A stretch of DNA of 64,000 nucleotides, taken from contig JAQFVV010000055.1 in assembly GCA_028023455.1 (NCBI GenBank), positions 4,372,030 through 4,436,029 on the forward strand. Direction: 5' to 3'. The notes beneath the pieces were generated by a model, which worked only from the letters and a program-made list of their open reading frames with translations, had not been told where the DNA came from and ran no database searches. Source of the DNA: Epiperipatus broadwayi (Eukaryota; Onychophora; Udeonychophora; Euonychophora; Peripatidae). How positions within the stretch are numbered: the stretch's first letter is position 1; each line of letters begins with the position of its first letter. The position numbers and the translations under genes are program-made. Positions 1-12,164 of this stretch are shown piece by piece.

Positions 1-3000
1 TAAAGATTACTGGGACGTATTTATTGCCCACGAATGATGAACTATTCAGCGTAATGACATGGCTTCACTTTAAGCAAACAGGGATAATAATTATACATAT
101 AAACACAGAATAAAAGGTTAAGGTCCCCCTCCCCCCTTTACATTATATTACTTAATATTATTCATTACATTTTACACATTAAACCTCAATTTTGGTTGAT
201 TTATGCCCTTGTGGAAATACATTAATTGATTGCAAAATAAAAAGGGTGGTCGTAATAGCTAAGATGAAATTTACATATATAATATAGTTGAAAGATAAAA
301 GATAGCGCATTATTTAGGAAGGAGGATGGGAAAAATAGATGTCAAATCTGTTTTTCAACAGTAAACATGTGCTCAAAAAAAAAAAAAAAAACATGAAAAT
401 ATAATTAATTTATTTCTCTAAAACCGCGAGCATCTGGGCAAGCCGAATAAGACTTGTTTTTATCAATTATAAATTATTTACCCAGTAAATGATGGGTGGG
501 GAAAACAAAATAAGTTATATGCTGGTGATTTTAGAATATTATTGGCATTAACTTTAAAATATAAATACATAAAAATGTTAATAAAAATTATTGGCCGCTT
601 GTAAATAAAATAAAAAAAAAACATTTTATAAGAGGCTTAGCATAGATTAGTTATATAGAGTTGTATATATATTTTTTGAAGACATTTAAAAGATATAGTT
701 TAAAATATACACATTACATAGAAGACAGGATTTTAGGAATTATAAGCGGTCTGAGTTCTTTACCTTGATGATTGAGAAAAGCATTTCACTAGGAATCAGT
801 CCATCGGTATTGTCACTAGATCTAGGGTAGCGGGATGATTTGAGATAGCACTTCATTTCATTGGAAAGACATATGTAAAGTTCAGTAGCACGGAGTACGG
901 AAGCTTCATTCATGGGATCAGCATGTTAGAACGGAGGGACAAGGCGAAATTTACTACTCACAACACATTGCGTGAAAATTACATCGGGCGTGGATTATGT
1001 TCAGCAGCATGGCTATTTAATGATCTCCCCTCCTTTGTGGATTCAAATCCAGCAGTATTTATACTTTTAATTTGAATTTGTAACTAGGCAACTACTGCTG
1101 GACCTGAGGTGGTTTAAGCACTTAGATTTCATTTGGAATCGTTTGGCCGGATATTCTTATCTGGTAAGATGTTTGAAACAATGCAAGTTTGTTATCAGTT
1201 TCTCGAACGATTGTTTTAAAATATATCTTGTGATTTTAAAACAAGCTAGCGTGGACAATTTCCACTAATGGGTTTCTTCTATTATTACTAATTTGTAATC
1301 TTCTATTTTAATCTGAAGGGTCTTCCGGGTTATTGTTTTTCGAGAGACTTACTAACAAGATTGCATCATTTCTGGATACAAACTTATATATGAAAAATAT
1401 AATAAGTATCATATATAATATCTTATATATATAATATACTATTAATTCAATCTCCTACGGTAAAATATACATATATATTTATTATTTACGCCCGCATACA
1501 CATGAGAATATTATTATTAGATTAAATTAAGACACATACGTTTACATTATTTTATACTATTGGGTGAAGAAATATATTATTAGTTATGTGTATACGTGCA
1601 TAAGGACGAGTTTGAATACGGTTAGGTGGTAGGAGACTGGATGTGGGCTGTGAAGCAGGATCTGAGCATCAGATCATCTGCTTCATTATATATGATCTAG
1701 ACAAAATTAGCAAGTACAATAATAATTCTATTAAACTTGACAGTGAAATTAGTACTTTAATTATTACTATCTCTGGCTGCTTTGATCTTGATTTCTTTCT
1801 TTCTATCTAGAATTATATTTTAATCCAGTTCTCTCCTTAATCCTGGAAAGAGTCTTTAAATTAGGATAAAGGGAATTTCTTTCTGGATTACTTAGTTAAA
1901 TTACTGATAAAGATTGAATGAAAATGATTATTTCAAAACTAGTGATTCAATCGATCATACTTTTTACATACCATAATCGGATGGACAATTTATCTGGCAC
2001 ATTGACCAAAATGAGCTTCAGAATTTTCCTTACTGGTAACCCTATAAAATGAGAATGAAGACATATAAAAAAAGAGGCATTTCTTGTCAACATCAAAGCA
2101 TACCATTTCATATCTAATAAAAGTGTGAGTGAACCCTAAAATGGGCTATTCTACAATAATGGATTCTTTAGTCATACAAACATTATGTACTAGTAATTCT
2201 CGGCAAACTTGTCAGCTTCGGAATCAGAATAAGAATGAATAAATCAGAATCAATTCTTCTCATGAATATGCTTTTTTACATAGATTATCCAAAATGCAAC
2301 TCTTAATTAAAATTTTGATTGTGTTATACAGGTTTATCTAATTTATAAAGGTAAGACAATTTCTTATGACAGAGAATCAAAGCAATTTAAGCTAGGAAAA
2401 AAATTAAAACAACTTAAGCCCACATGAAGACTATAGAAATTGTAAATAAATAAAGTGAATTTTGGTGCATAATAAAGATTTGAAATAAAAAAACAATGCA
2501 AAGAATAATTAGATTTTAGGAATAAAAATAAATAAAGTAATTGATATAATATTCGAAGTTGTTAGCCTTTTTCTTAATTTATTTGTAATTAGTTGCCAAT
2601 GTTAAAAATGTTTTTGGCAACTAATTAAAAGTAACTGATGTGTATATTGAAACAGCCAATTTTGATTGCTTGCTTGTTTCACTTATTTTACCCTCACACC
2701 TATATCTATGCCAGATTTAAACCCTCTCAGAGTACCTACACAAACAACAGTGAGCAACTATATATGTATGATCGCACGTATATATGCGAGTGATAAGCCT
2801 GTAAGTGGATCGGCATATATATATTACAGGTATATATTTGTCTTAAAAGTCGATAGTTTAAAAAGCGATTTAATTTAAAATATTAGTCTATTTTTATCTT
2901 TTATTTTGCTGGAATCATATATATATATTCCAGGTACTGCCATCCAATATATATAGAAAGGGAATTAGTTTTATACTAACTATAAATTCAGTTTTTAGTT

Positions 3001-6000
3001 AAATAAGTTGTAAACAATTTAATTAGACCACCCAACTGTCCCGAGAGAGTATGAGTCTAGCTTTAATAGCCTTAAATTGACAACAACATTTCTTAGAACT
3101 AATATTTTTTTGAAATTAGCTAAATCATAAATTATAGATCAATACAAACTGAGATTTGAACAGTGACATCAGACTAAAGTTAGAATTTAAGTAATTAAAT
3201 GAGTTGGATTTCAAATGATTTTCTAGCTGAGTACAAACTGGTAAACAACCAGATGTTCAGCAGCAAAAGTGTATAAATAGTGCAATTTTTATACACAAGG
3301 GATATATACTACATTGTTTGTACACAGTTGTAAGTTGAATCATGCCCGTTTTATCTTTAACATGGAGGGGTAAAAAGGCGTAAACTCGCCGCTCCCTTTT
3401 GGGGGATGTGGTAGACTAGGGTCACGTCTTAGTATGTGGTTGTAGTTAACCATCACAGCTAGGGGCAGTGCCAACATTACTGTCCAGTGTGCCTGAAGCT
3501 GCAATGAAGAAAACTGGCAACAATTCTAATTACTGCAGAGCTCTGTTTATAAACTGCTAATTTTCCAAAATCTATCTAAGCTAGCTATAGAATAATCAAC
3601 ATTTAAATCTGTTTTCTTAATTTCTGTAAATGTATCTCATAAATTTTAATAAGTGTCTTGCCTGAAATTTAAACTTATAATTTGAAATCATTCTTTAAAA
3701 TGTACAACTTTAATAATTTAATTTAAACTATAAGTTGCTGTGGTCTTTATGCCTATTTATTTCATTTTAATTTACTTTCATAATTTTCATCATTTTATTA
3801 TTGTATGTGTTTAATATGCCAAATAAATCGAAACCACGAGTATACATATAATTTTAATCTATTTCTTGGTAAAGATATTTCATATCTTCATTTTAATAAA
3901 TATTAAATATTTGAATTATTACTCTCAACTCGCTGTTTCGAGATATTATTATTTATACCGATTAATTTTATGTATTAATATTGTAGGAATCAGTTACATC
4001 CTAGATAAAGTTTTAGTTTGCCTACCTATAGTTATGAATTATAAATTTCTATATATGTAATACATATATCATAGGAATTAGCCACAGGAATATTATTAAA
4101 GCATATTTATAATATTTTACCAGTAATTGCCCTTCAAATAGGCTTTCTCTTCCCTAAATCTATATATTAGAGATGCAGGTTTTATCTTAATATGGATTAC
4201 TAATTAATTTAATCCCTATGCAAATAAACACTATCGATTTTAAGGCATGTTAAGTTAGTTAAGCGTATTTACATTTTATATATGTATAGGTTGCGACCAT
4301 GTCGTTACAAAGTACCTATAGTACATTATCTGCTTGCTGCATGTTTTCTTATGAGTGCTGGCGGAGGTCACACTCATACTCCTAGTTCAGCTAAAGCAAA
4401 TTATTTTAGAACTGGATCACATGGGACCACATTGTTATTGAAGCTTATCCGACTCCCTGAACTATTATTCTCACATTCGTAGCAAGTCGTTCGGTCCTAG
4501 GGCACCAAGCATTACCCGTGAATAACGACCCACTCACACCCTCATTATCTTGATTAATATTTTAATATTTGCCATAGGGTGTGTCAGTAGATCTTGCATA
4601 AACCAGTTTACTCTCGCTTATGTTAAATGATTATTCAGCATTAAACTGAACTCTAATCTAGATTATCATGCTAACCTGCATATTTTTGAGCTTGATTGTG
4701 TGCTCAATTCTTAACCTGTTCTAAATAGACAGATGCCACAGAAGCACTGTATGTTTAGTTATATAACTTTGGCTAAGATGTTCCGAGTGATTTGGCAGAC
4801 TGCAAACTAGCTAGGATTTGGCATATTAATATCGGCATAAACATGATCCCGCAGATTATTTTATTAAATACATGTAATGAGAATCTGTAACTACCAATCT
4901 CATTTACTATGTAAGGCCTGTGAGCATAATATCCCAAGGACCAATTATATAATAATGGTGTATTTTATTTATGATTTCTTTTATTTTATTTATTAAATTA
5001 TTATTTAAAATATAACTCGTTTCTATTTCTTTATTGCTGGTAAATTAATTCGCATCCAACTCCAGATTAATTTATTTGTGCATCACTTTATATATAAATA
5101 TCTCTATTGGACTTAGTGATTAATTATTAATATATTGTTACTTTACTTAGCCGTATGTGTGTATTCCGTTAATATAATAGTAATTCATTTATTCCCTGAG
5201 TCTCTTGCTCTACCCTTTGCTACTGCCAGCCCGCAATTGAAAATTGAACTCATGTGTAACTTAGGAAATGTCATTGATAGGATATTCGATCAGGGAGTAG
5301 GGGTGAACAGGTTGAATGTTGGTCGAGCTCTGGATCTCATCATTTAGATTCGATCAGCTTTAGGGTGTTCCACCCATACCCTGAATTTTGGATGTACAAA
5401 TCTTACTGTTACAATATACATTTATTAAAAAATGTAAGTTAAACTATACAAAATAAAAGCAGTTAAGTACAAATTCTTGAAAAAATTACGTTAAAAATTC
5501 CTGACAGAAAAGAAAAAAACTAATTATATTCTTAATTAAATAAATTCTAATATGATTAAAATCAGAAACTATGGAATGTAGAGCAGATAATATAAAACCC
5601 TTTGAAAACCTAATTCAAATTAGCCTGTCAGGAAGATCAAAGAAAGAAAGCATTGGAAGACCTTCAGCAGAGGCAGCTAGTATCCCAGTGCAACTCATCA
5701 CTGAAGGTCCAAAAGGAGCTTAGAACTTTTGCAGATTGTACTAATCTTATTATTTTTGATATACTTTAGAACTCAGCTTTTGTTTTATGGGCAATCATGT
5801 AAGTAGTGATATTTGCACATTTATGTTTTTATGCTATTAGTTAATTGTATTTTATTATTGATTAATACTAACCTGAGTTTATTATTGTATATAAAATACT
5901 AACAAATTCATTAAGATAATAAACGGCATTATTTTCAGAATTATTATTTAATTATTTATTATTGTATGACTTGCTGTAGTAACGTCAAGGCCACTTTTAC

Positions 6001-6185
6001 CCAGCAGGGTAATACATATTAGTAAGATATGCAGATGGCATAACAATCATGAAGACAATGAAAGTCACCATTGAAATACCAAGCAGGTAAGCAAACATAT
6101 ACGGATAACACATAAACATGGCCAAAATCAAAATACCTGTACTTGAAAAAAAAAAAAAAGGCAAAAAAAAAAAATGTGATGAAGT
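1..6185. other. AT-rich stretch without a recognisable gene
   Basis: No LINE, hammerhead or SINE sequence of the kinds found elsewhere in the window was recognised here. It holds short A and T runs, TA-rich tracts and a small perfect hairpin at 2587-2626 (13-bp arms, AATTAGTTGCCAA and its complement). Open frames such as those at 2666-2878, 4282-4482 and 5135-5347 have no recognisable motif and are no longer than expected by chance. The one frame with more protein-like composition (846-1075) is listed separately. Confidence 0.6.
846..1075 (+). other. unassigned open frame, possible exon or old repeat fragment
   Basis: The frame is open for about 75 codons and ends at a TGA just after position 1072; an internal ATG lies at 924. 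The part after this ATG has a protein-like mix of charged and aromatic residues (for example LERRDKAKF and AAWLFNDLPSFV), unlike the Ile/Tyr/Leu-rich chance frames around it. I recognise no family. It could be a host exon, with no convincing splice signals examined, or the end of an unknown retroelement ORF. Existence of the open frame is seen; coding status is a guess. Confidence 0.2.
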
Positions 6186-6660
6186 TTAAACCAGACAATT
6201 GTATAACATATTATTAAAAGGAAATATGCCTATGTGTCTGAAAAGAAAAGTTTTTAACAAATGTTCTATGGATCTCGGATTTGGACACTCAACAAAACAG
6301 CAATACAGAGATTTAAGACCACTCAATGAAGTATGGAGAGATGCATGTTAGGAGTAACATGAAGAGATTGAAAATGAAATACTGAAAATGGATGAGAGAA
6401 CAAACAGGTGTTACTGACATCATTGAAAGAATTAAGAGACTAAAGTGGTTGGGCTAGACATATTGCTAGAAGAGATGATAATAAATGGACAGTTGAAATC
6501 TTAAATTGGATTCCAAGAGATTGTTAAAAATGTAGAAAGAAACCGTGTGAGATAAATGAATGAAATAAGGAAGCGTGATGGCATGATGTGGAGAAAATGG
6601 CTTGAACTTGGAGAGACCTTCATACTGCATTGGATCTATAATGATTGGAAATTATGAAGA
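6185..6660 (+). mobile_element. RTE-type LINE, 3' end fragment (5'-truncated)
   Basis: Matches the 3' third of the RTE copies at 58.1 kb and 19.9 kb, in the opposite orientation. Remnants of the reverse-transcriptase C-terminal region can be read across several frames: the stretch following the catalytic core, the conserved W.GHI.RR block and the final W..LGETF block. Several frameshifts and stops make it dead. The 5' edge lies within the RT thumb region and the 3' edge after the ORF end, as expected for a 5'-truncated insertion made by target-primed reverse transcription. Confidence 0.8.
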
Positions 6661-7190
6661 AGATATCTTAGAAGTAATATCAATAGTAATCTTAACTGCC
6701 AAAATGGAATAAAATTACCAATAGCAATTGCAAAAAAAAATCTACAAGTCATGGATAGAATTTAGAAAAATAGCATCAAGTATATAATCTACATAACATT
6801 TACTTATTGAACAAGAATACCAAATAGAAGGATCCATGTAAAGATTCACTGAAATTAATGTAGGCATTTAAAGACCATGCTACAGAAACTTATGGGGAAA
6901 CAACTGGATGTAAAGTTTCCAATGAACAATTGGACACAAAAAAAAAATTTATTGAGAAAAGTTATAAAGAAGCTACAATTGTCTGACTGCACATGTTGGA
7001 TAAATGGTAAGAAACTAAAAGTTTTAATTTATGGTATTACATAATTCATAAACAAAAGAGAAAGAGCCAAAGAATATTGTAATGACATTAGAGAAAGAAT
7101 GATGCAAAACTTTTTGCAAGGGATAGACAAAACAGGAGAGAAAGCAACATATATCTACAAAGGCTTTGCCCACGTTTTCTAATGATGACC
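6661..7190 (+). other. possible decayed LINE linker region
   Basis: The + strand contains lysine-rich broken frames resembling the segment between endonuclease and reverse transcriptase of LINEs (tracts such as KKFIEKSYKEA). They are interrupted by many stops. There is no catalytic motif, so the assignment is weak. It directly follows the RTE fragment but does not align with that family's 3' end. Confidence 0.25.
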
Positions 7191-7447
7191 ATCAGCAAAC
7201 AGATTTGCAAGCATTATTTTTAATTAATTACTTTTGACAATTTAATACATCTATTTATACATATATGCTTCTACACGTGTACTGCGTGCAAATATTTACA
7301 AACGTACATTTAATCATAGAAACGACATTTATAAATATGCAGGGTCAAAATTCACCCTTGTACATATTTTACTTGAACCTATGTGTAAATATATCCTTTA
7401 TAATAAGATAGCTTTATCTGGTTTATAAATCAAATAGGGTATTGGGT

Positions 7448-7672
7448 CAACACAAGCATCGGAAACTTATCTTGCACTCGCTGAATCTTTGTCGGATATT
7501 GATTCAAAAATAAGTTTATATAAATTTAAGCTTGAATCATTAATATTTATCTTATACGCTAAATCTTTATTGGATATATATTCAAAAATATATAAATTTA
7601 TTTTTGAATTCATATCCGAAAAAGATTCAGGGTGTACAAAATGATTCCGATGTCTGCGTTGACACAATTCTT
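7448..7672. repeat. fold-back (inverted-repeat) element, ~225 bp
   Basis: Two arms face each other. The left arm begins GGGTCAACACAAGCATCGGA and contains a CTGAATCTTTGTCGGAT block. The right arm is its diverged complement, with TCCGAAAAAGATTCAG and ending near GTTGACAC. The spacer is AT-rich. It looks like a non-autonomous MITE-like element. No second copy was found in the window and no clear target-site duplication was seen, so the class is open. Confidence 0.55.
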
Positions 7673-8700
7673 ATACACTAGATATATCTATTTTCTCTTT
7701 AGAAGCTGTATATTTATAATTTTTAGAAATGAATTCTTAACATTTGAAAATCGGACCATTACGATTAAAAATAAAAAGATTTTTTTTTTTTTTTTTTATC
7801 GACAAATCAAAAGAAAATGATACAGCCTCCAACCAGATTCAACTATCTTATATCTGTAACAAGAAATAAAGATTTGTTTTATTTAAGAAATATATATATG
7901 AAATAATATTTCGAGTATACAGACTTTTGTGATGATTTATTAATTAAGTAACAAAAGCCAGATCTAAGAAAATAAAGACATTTTAATAAAAGCCTATAGT
8001 ATAACATAGTACTCTTATAATTGGTACATTAATTCCAAACATAAATTAAACACCAGCAGAAATTATAAAGTAGACTTAAAACGAATTCTTACGAACTAAT
8101 AAAAATGTGTTTTTCACAATTTACTAAATTTTTTATTGAGTTTAATAATATTTTGAAAATTTTATTTTTAATTCGACTAAGTTTTGTAATGAAAACTGGG
8201 TGATAAAAAATAATAAAAATGTAGCAATGAACGATTTCACAGCTATAATATAATTACATACTTTTTGCTGCAAACTCGTTCTCTTCTACACTCACCATAG
8301 GACTCTTTATCCTTCTAACATGAGATCTGTTTTATAAATACAAAAATTATTTAAGTGAAATTTATGTAAGCAATCGCTATAAGTAACGTTATTTTCAATT
8401 CATTTTCGTTACTAGAGGGCGCGACACTTTTATAAATTTCGACGGACATCATTTGTTTATTAACATAAGACTAGAGATTATCCACTAATGGATAATAATG
8501 AAAATTACATTACAGAAAATTTGCTAATTGCATAAAATACCATAAAAGAATCTGCAAAGATTCCAATCCGGGTTGTCCTGTATCTGTAGATAAAACTTCA
8601 GTTCTGTTAATTAACCTATATTGTTAAATAAATCTAATAGCTTTATTATTCGGGAGTTATTAGAATAGATTCGAAGACCTTAAGTTCCAGAATCTGATAC
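7673..8700. other. AT-rich stretch without a recognisable gene
   Basis: Starts with a T run (around 7781) and continues as AT-rich sequence. Near 8640-8715 a block starting CTTTATTATTCGGGAGTT resembles one at 18688-18790, so a low-copy repeat may be present. Nothing else is recognised. Confidence 0.4.
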
Positions 8701-8714
8701 TAAACCATGCAGTT

Positions 8715-8830
8715 GCATCATTTTCAACCATTATCGATCCACTTGCGGAGTGAAGATTTCTCCAAGTTCAATCGATTTTCTCCGATCTCTCCACATCATC
8801 CCAACACACTTCCTTATTTCTATTATAACA
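8715..8830 (-). mobile_element. RTE-type LINE, short 3' end fragment
   Basis: About 110 bp match the last part of the RTE ORF and 3' untranslated region seen at 58.1 kb and 19.9 kb (minus strand). Shared features are the block near the end that reads ATCGATCCACTTGCGGAG here and the CTCCGATCTCTCCACATCAT stretch. It is strongly 5'-truncated. Confidence 0.75.
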
Positions 8831-9036
8831 ATAACTAATTAATTTTTACTATTGACGACGACTTTGAGAGAAGAGGGGATGGGAACATTTTTCATTAAGG
8901 ACTAACAAAACAAAAATTTTCAAAAATATTTTTATTCCCGAAAAAACAAAAACGCAACACAAAGTTTACGAAATAATTTTTAATCCGGTTAAGTGATACA
9001 ATGCCTAACTACATTACAACGATGTTGTTTTTTTAA

Positions 9037-9387
9037 TTATAGTGTGATTGCAATACCAATTGGCCCAGATATTTGTGGAATCATTAAAACTGCTACTGAC
9101 AAATATTTAAAATGTCCAACATAAGCAACCGATGATGTTGTGTATTCGGAATGCAAGTACTCGGAATACCAACAATTAAAACGATAAATAATAACCACAA
9201 ATAAATGATGAAAAGTAATTAATGCGCTACACACAAACACAATATATATATATAGTTCACATTTGGTTCCCTTCTCACGACGCATTTCACAACTGTCTGC
9301 TTTCTGTACGGGTTTCCAAACTCTTTGACCCTGTTCAGCTGCTGCTCGCGAATTCATTGGCTTCGCAGTAAAGCGCTGCACCGTCAC
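9037..9387 (-). other. 116-codon open frame, hydrophobic C-terminal half
   Basis: Longest open frame in the window that does not belong to a LINE. The first ~40 residues are hydrophilic with several Arg, Lys and Gln; from about residue 45 to the end there are two or three hydrophobic stretches that could be membrane segments (for example around residues 46-68 and 94-116). The DNA behind the N-terminal part (9250-9400) is richer in GC than its surroundings. The join between the halves is a TA-repeat tract, so the frame may be a chance fusion. No family recognised. Confidence 0.2.
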
Positions 9388-9723
9388 TTGCGCTTCTTTT
9401 AGACACTGTTACTTTAAATCTCTCAGCAACTGTTCACTCTGTAAATTCTCTGGAGTCAGAACAAGATACTTTGCTGCTCAAAACTATTTATACACGTAGG
9501 TTTACCTCCTGCAATCCAGGATTCATTCTTGACCATTATCAGTCTTGTATTTTCTATTAGTGTTTTTAATTAGTATTTTCAATTTCCATTGTATCAAGAA
9601 ATATTTGTAATTAATAAATATTTCTTGGCAATTATCAAACTCAATTTTCTTATCGCAAATGCGTAAATATTTTCCATTGTTACATTCTACGCAAATTTAA
9701 AATATATTTTCCTAATATGTTTT

Positions 9724-9991
9724 CTTTACTTTTTCTGGAGTACAAAACTTATACTTGAATTTCAATGCACATATTTCTACAAAACACTTGATGGATGAAA
9801 TTTAAAAAAATGTAAATGTCACTAAACTTCATATCCCAATATTTATTTCCAAATAATCTTTACTTTTTCTGGAGTACAAAACTTATACTTGAATTTCAAT
9901 GCACATATTTCTACAAAACACTTGATGGATGAAATTAAAAAAATGTAAATGTCACTAAACTTCATATCCCAATATTTATTTCCAAATAATC
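9724..9991. repeat. recent tandem duplication, 134-bp unit x2
   Basis: A 134-bp unit beginning CTTTACTTTTTCTGGAGTAC occurs at 9724-9857 and again at 9858-9991. The copies are nearly identical, differing by about one base in an A run. The high identity suggests a young duplication or an assembly repeat. No gene content. Confidence 0.9.
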
Positions 9992-10248
9992 AAATTATAA
10001 TTTATGCCTGAAATAAATGACACTTTTAACTGCAAAAGGAATTTGCTGTTATATGCCTTAAAATAACTGAACAGGCAAATTCCTAATGGTCATTTCATAC
10101 GTGTTTATCATTGCAGCTAAAAAAAAAAAACATGGGTGGACTGATTATACTAACATGCATCAGCAAGCATGATGAGTTCATTAGCTTTTTATCTTTAATT
10201 TTAGGATCAAGAAACACCATGGTCTTTTTTTTTTCAATTGCTTGATAG

Positions 10249-10480
10249 TAAAACAAAGCAAAACTCTCCATACAGTAGTGCCATCCTGTGCCAACCAGAG
10301 TAATCAATGAATGCCAGAAGGCTTGTGCATAAAATCCCAATCTAATGCCTACTCATCCAATATCCCCAGACTAGTTTCTGGCCTATGGCCATCATCAGTG
10401 AGGAGCTTTGGATCTGAGAATTTTGCTTTGTTTATAAACAATTGTGTGCTAGTATAAGAGATAGTGATCATGTCATGTTT
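10249..10480 (-). mobile_element. hammerhead-retroelement family A insertion with 11-bp TSD
   Basis: Inserted into the 5' region of an RTE copy. The flanks are TTGCTTGATAG (10238-10248) and TTGCCTGATAG (10481-10491), an 11-bp direct repeat with one mismatch. The related RTE 5' region at 32.2 kb has the uninterrupted CCTGATAGCTCTTACC sequence, so the empty site is known within this window. The insert carries a hammerhead motif on the minus strand and ends in the family's GATCATGT tail block. It is about 232 bp, shorter than the ~450-nt family unit. Confidence 0.85.
10363..10404 (-). ncRNA. hammerhead ribozyme motif, family A
   Basis: Reading the minus strand: CUGAUGA (10392-10398), helix II UGGCC/GGCCA with a 3-nt loop, GAAA, then CUAGUC with the expected cleavage after the C at 10369. 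Helix I pairs UCCUCA (10399-10404) with UGGGGA (10363-10368), six pairs including one G-U. All invariant core bases of the hammerhead are present. Helix III is only the self-complementary ACUAGU, so cleavage would probably need two ribozymes pairing as a dimer, as known for Penelope-type and retrozyme hammerheads. Confidence 0.85.
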
Positions 10481-11672
10481 TTGCCTGATAGCATTTAACT
10501 GAAATATCAATCGAGTTTTCTTAAAGGCAGAATGAATGTGTGTGTGTGTGTGTGTGCATGAACCATTTCTTAAATAAATATTTACAATTGTGTCAGACAA
10601 AATTAAATCATGGCCCTTATTTCCAGAAAGTTATAAAATCACAAGGTAATGGAGAATGTTAAGAATGTTCTGGTTGCAGAATCAGAACAACCTTTTATTT
10701 AAGTCCTATGAACTGTACGTTACTTTCAAGTAAAGGAAAATTGCATGAATTAGAACTGTAATATTTAATGGAATAGTGTTGGACTTGGTGATGTCAAATA
10801 AAATATGAAGAGAGTTAATTTCAAAAGTGGATATGTACTTTACTGTAAAGATACAACTATTGGAAGCATAAATAAAGATGGATTTGTTATAAATAAAAAC
10901 TAGGAATAACAATTTTGTGAAAATTGATGATATATCATAAATTGCAAAATTAGTTATTCAACTTAATGGAAGATACTAAATGCACACAATTCAGGTTTAT
11001 GCTCCAACAAGTTCTCATTATGATGATGAAGTAGAGGATTGTAAAATGCTTTTGATCAGAGCAAATATTTTAAATTGTCATGGAAGACTTTAGTGCTAAA
11101 TGCTGTAGATAATATTGATTATGTTGATACAAATAAGAAGGTACTTTTCTAGTGTAGTTTGCAGAAAAATAAAAACTGTAAATTTAAGAATTTTTTCCTT
11201 GACAAAAATACTAAATGGACTTGGAGGTATCCAAATTAAGCTATGCCATAATTGGATTATATTTTGACTATGGCAAATATTGATTTCAAGATTATAATGT
11301 TCTTAATAGATTTATCACTGGAATTGATCATCAGTTAGTGAGATGTAAAAGAAATATTTCATGATCACCATTTCATATTAACTGCATGTGTATGCATATG
11401 AAATGATGATTATGTGATGTTTTTATAATTTTATACTTCCTGCCTGTAGGGATAATGGTGGCTGTGGTTTTGAAAACCAAAGACACCAAAATGTGTAGAT
11501 GCTAAACTGAATTCAGATCTATATGACACAAATGAATGAGCTTCTGTTGGAAGCATTGTGATGTTTTCATCTTGGTCTCCTAGTTTTATAGTTAACCAGA
11601 TAAATAAAAGGTGGCTGCTGGAGGGTTGCATTAGATTCCATGATCTAGGTACAGTGCTCTCAAATCCAAGGC

Positions 11673-11714
11673 TTATCACTGATGAAATCCACAAGCTAGA
11701 CACTAGTCTGGGCA
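11673..11714 (+). ncRNA. decayed hammerhead motif, family A unit 1
   Basis: CUGAUGA is intact at 11679-11685 and the CUAGUC cleavage block at 11703-11708, but GAAA has become GACA and helix II has lost some pairs. It is recognisable by alignment to the intact copies at 52.2 kb and 10.4 kb. Probably inactive. Confidence 0.65.
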
Positions 11715-12117
11715 TGTTGGATGAGTAGGCAGTAGATATGAATTTTATGCACAAACCTTCCCACATCCATTAATTATGAAGGCTCACACTTGGTGGCACT
11801 ACTGTATGAAGAGTTTGGTACTTTATTAGCAGCATATATAGCATATGAAATGATCATGTGATGTTTTGATGGTTTTATACCTATTCTGCCCATGGAATAA
11901 TAATGACAATAGTTTTTGAAAACCAAAGACCCCAAAATATATAGATGCTGAATTGAATGCGGATGTGCATGACACAAATGAATGAACTTCAGTTGGAAAC
12001 ATTGTGGCATTTTTTGTCTTGGGCTTCTAGCTTTATAGTTAACCAATTGGATAAAAGGTGGCTGCTGGAGAGTTGCATTAGATTCCATGATCTAGGTACA
12101 GTGCTCTCAAATTCAAG

Positions 12118-12164
12118 GCTCCTCACTAATGAAAGCCACAAGTTGCTAGAAACTACTATGGAAA
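12118..12164 (+). ncRNA. decayed hammerhead motif, family A unit 2
   Basis: Aligns with the intact copies: GGCTCCTCA, then CUAAUGA in place of CUGAUGA, a helix II region enlarged by an insertion (AAGTTGCTA), GAAA, and CUACUA in place of CUAGUC. Mutations at core positions make activity unlikely. Position 12158 is equivalent to the cleavage site. Confidence 0.55.

Noticed and set aside
11431-12088. Two minus-strand open frames of 104-111 codons as related genes
   Set aside because: They lie on the antisense of the family A hammerhead dimer; their similarity reflects the duplicated non-coding element.
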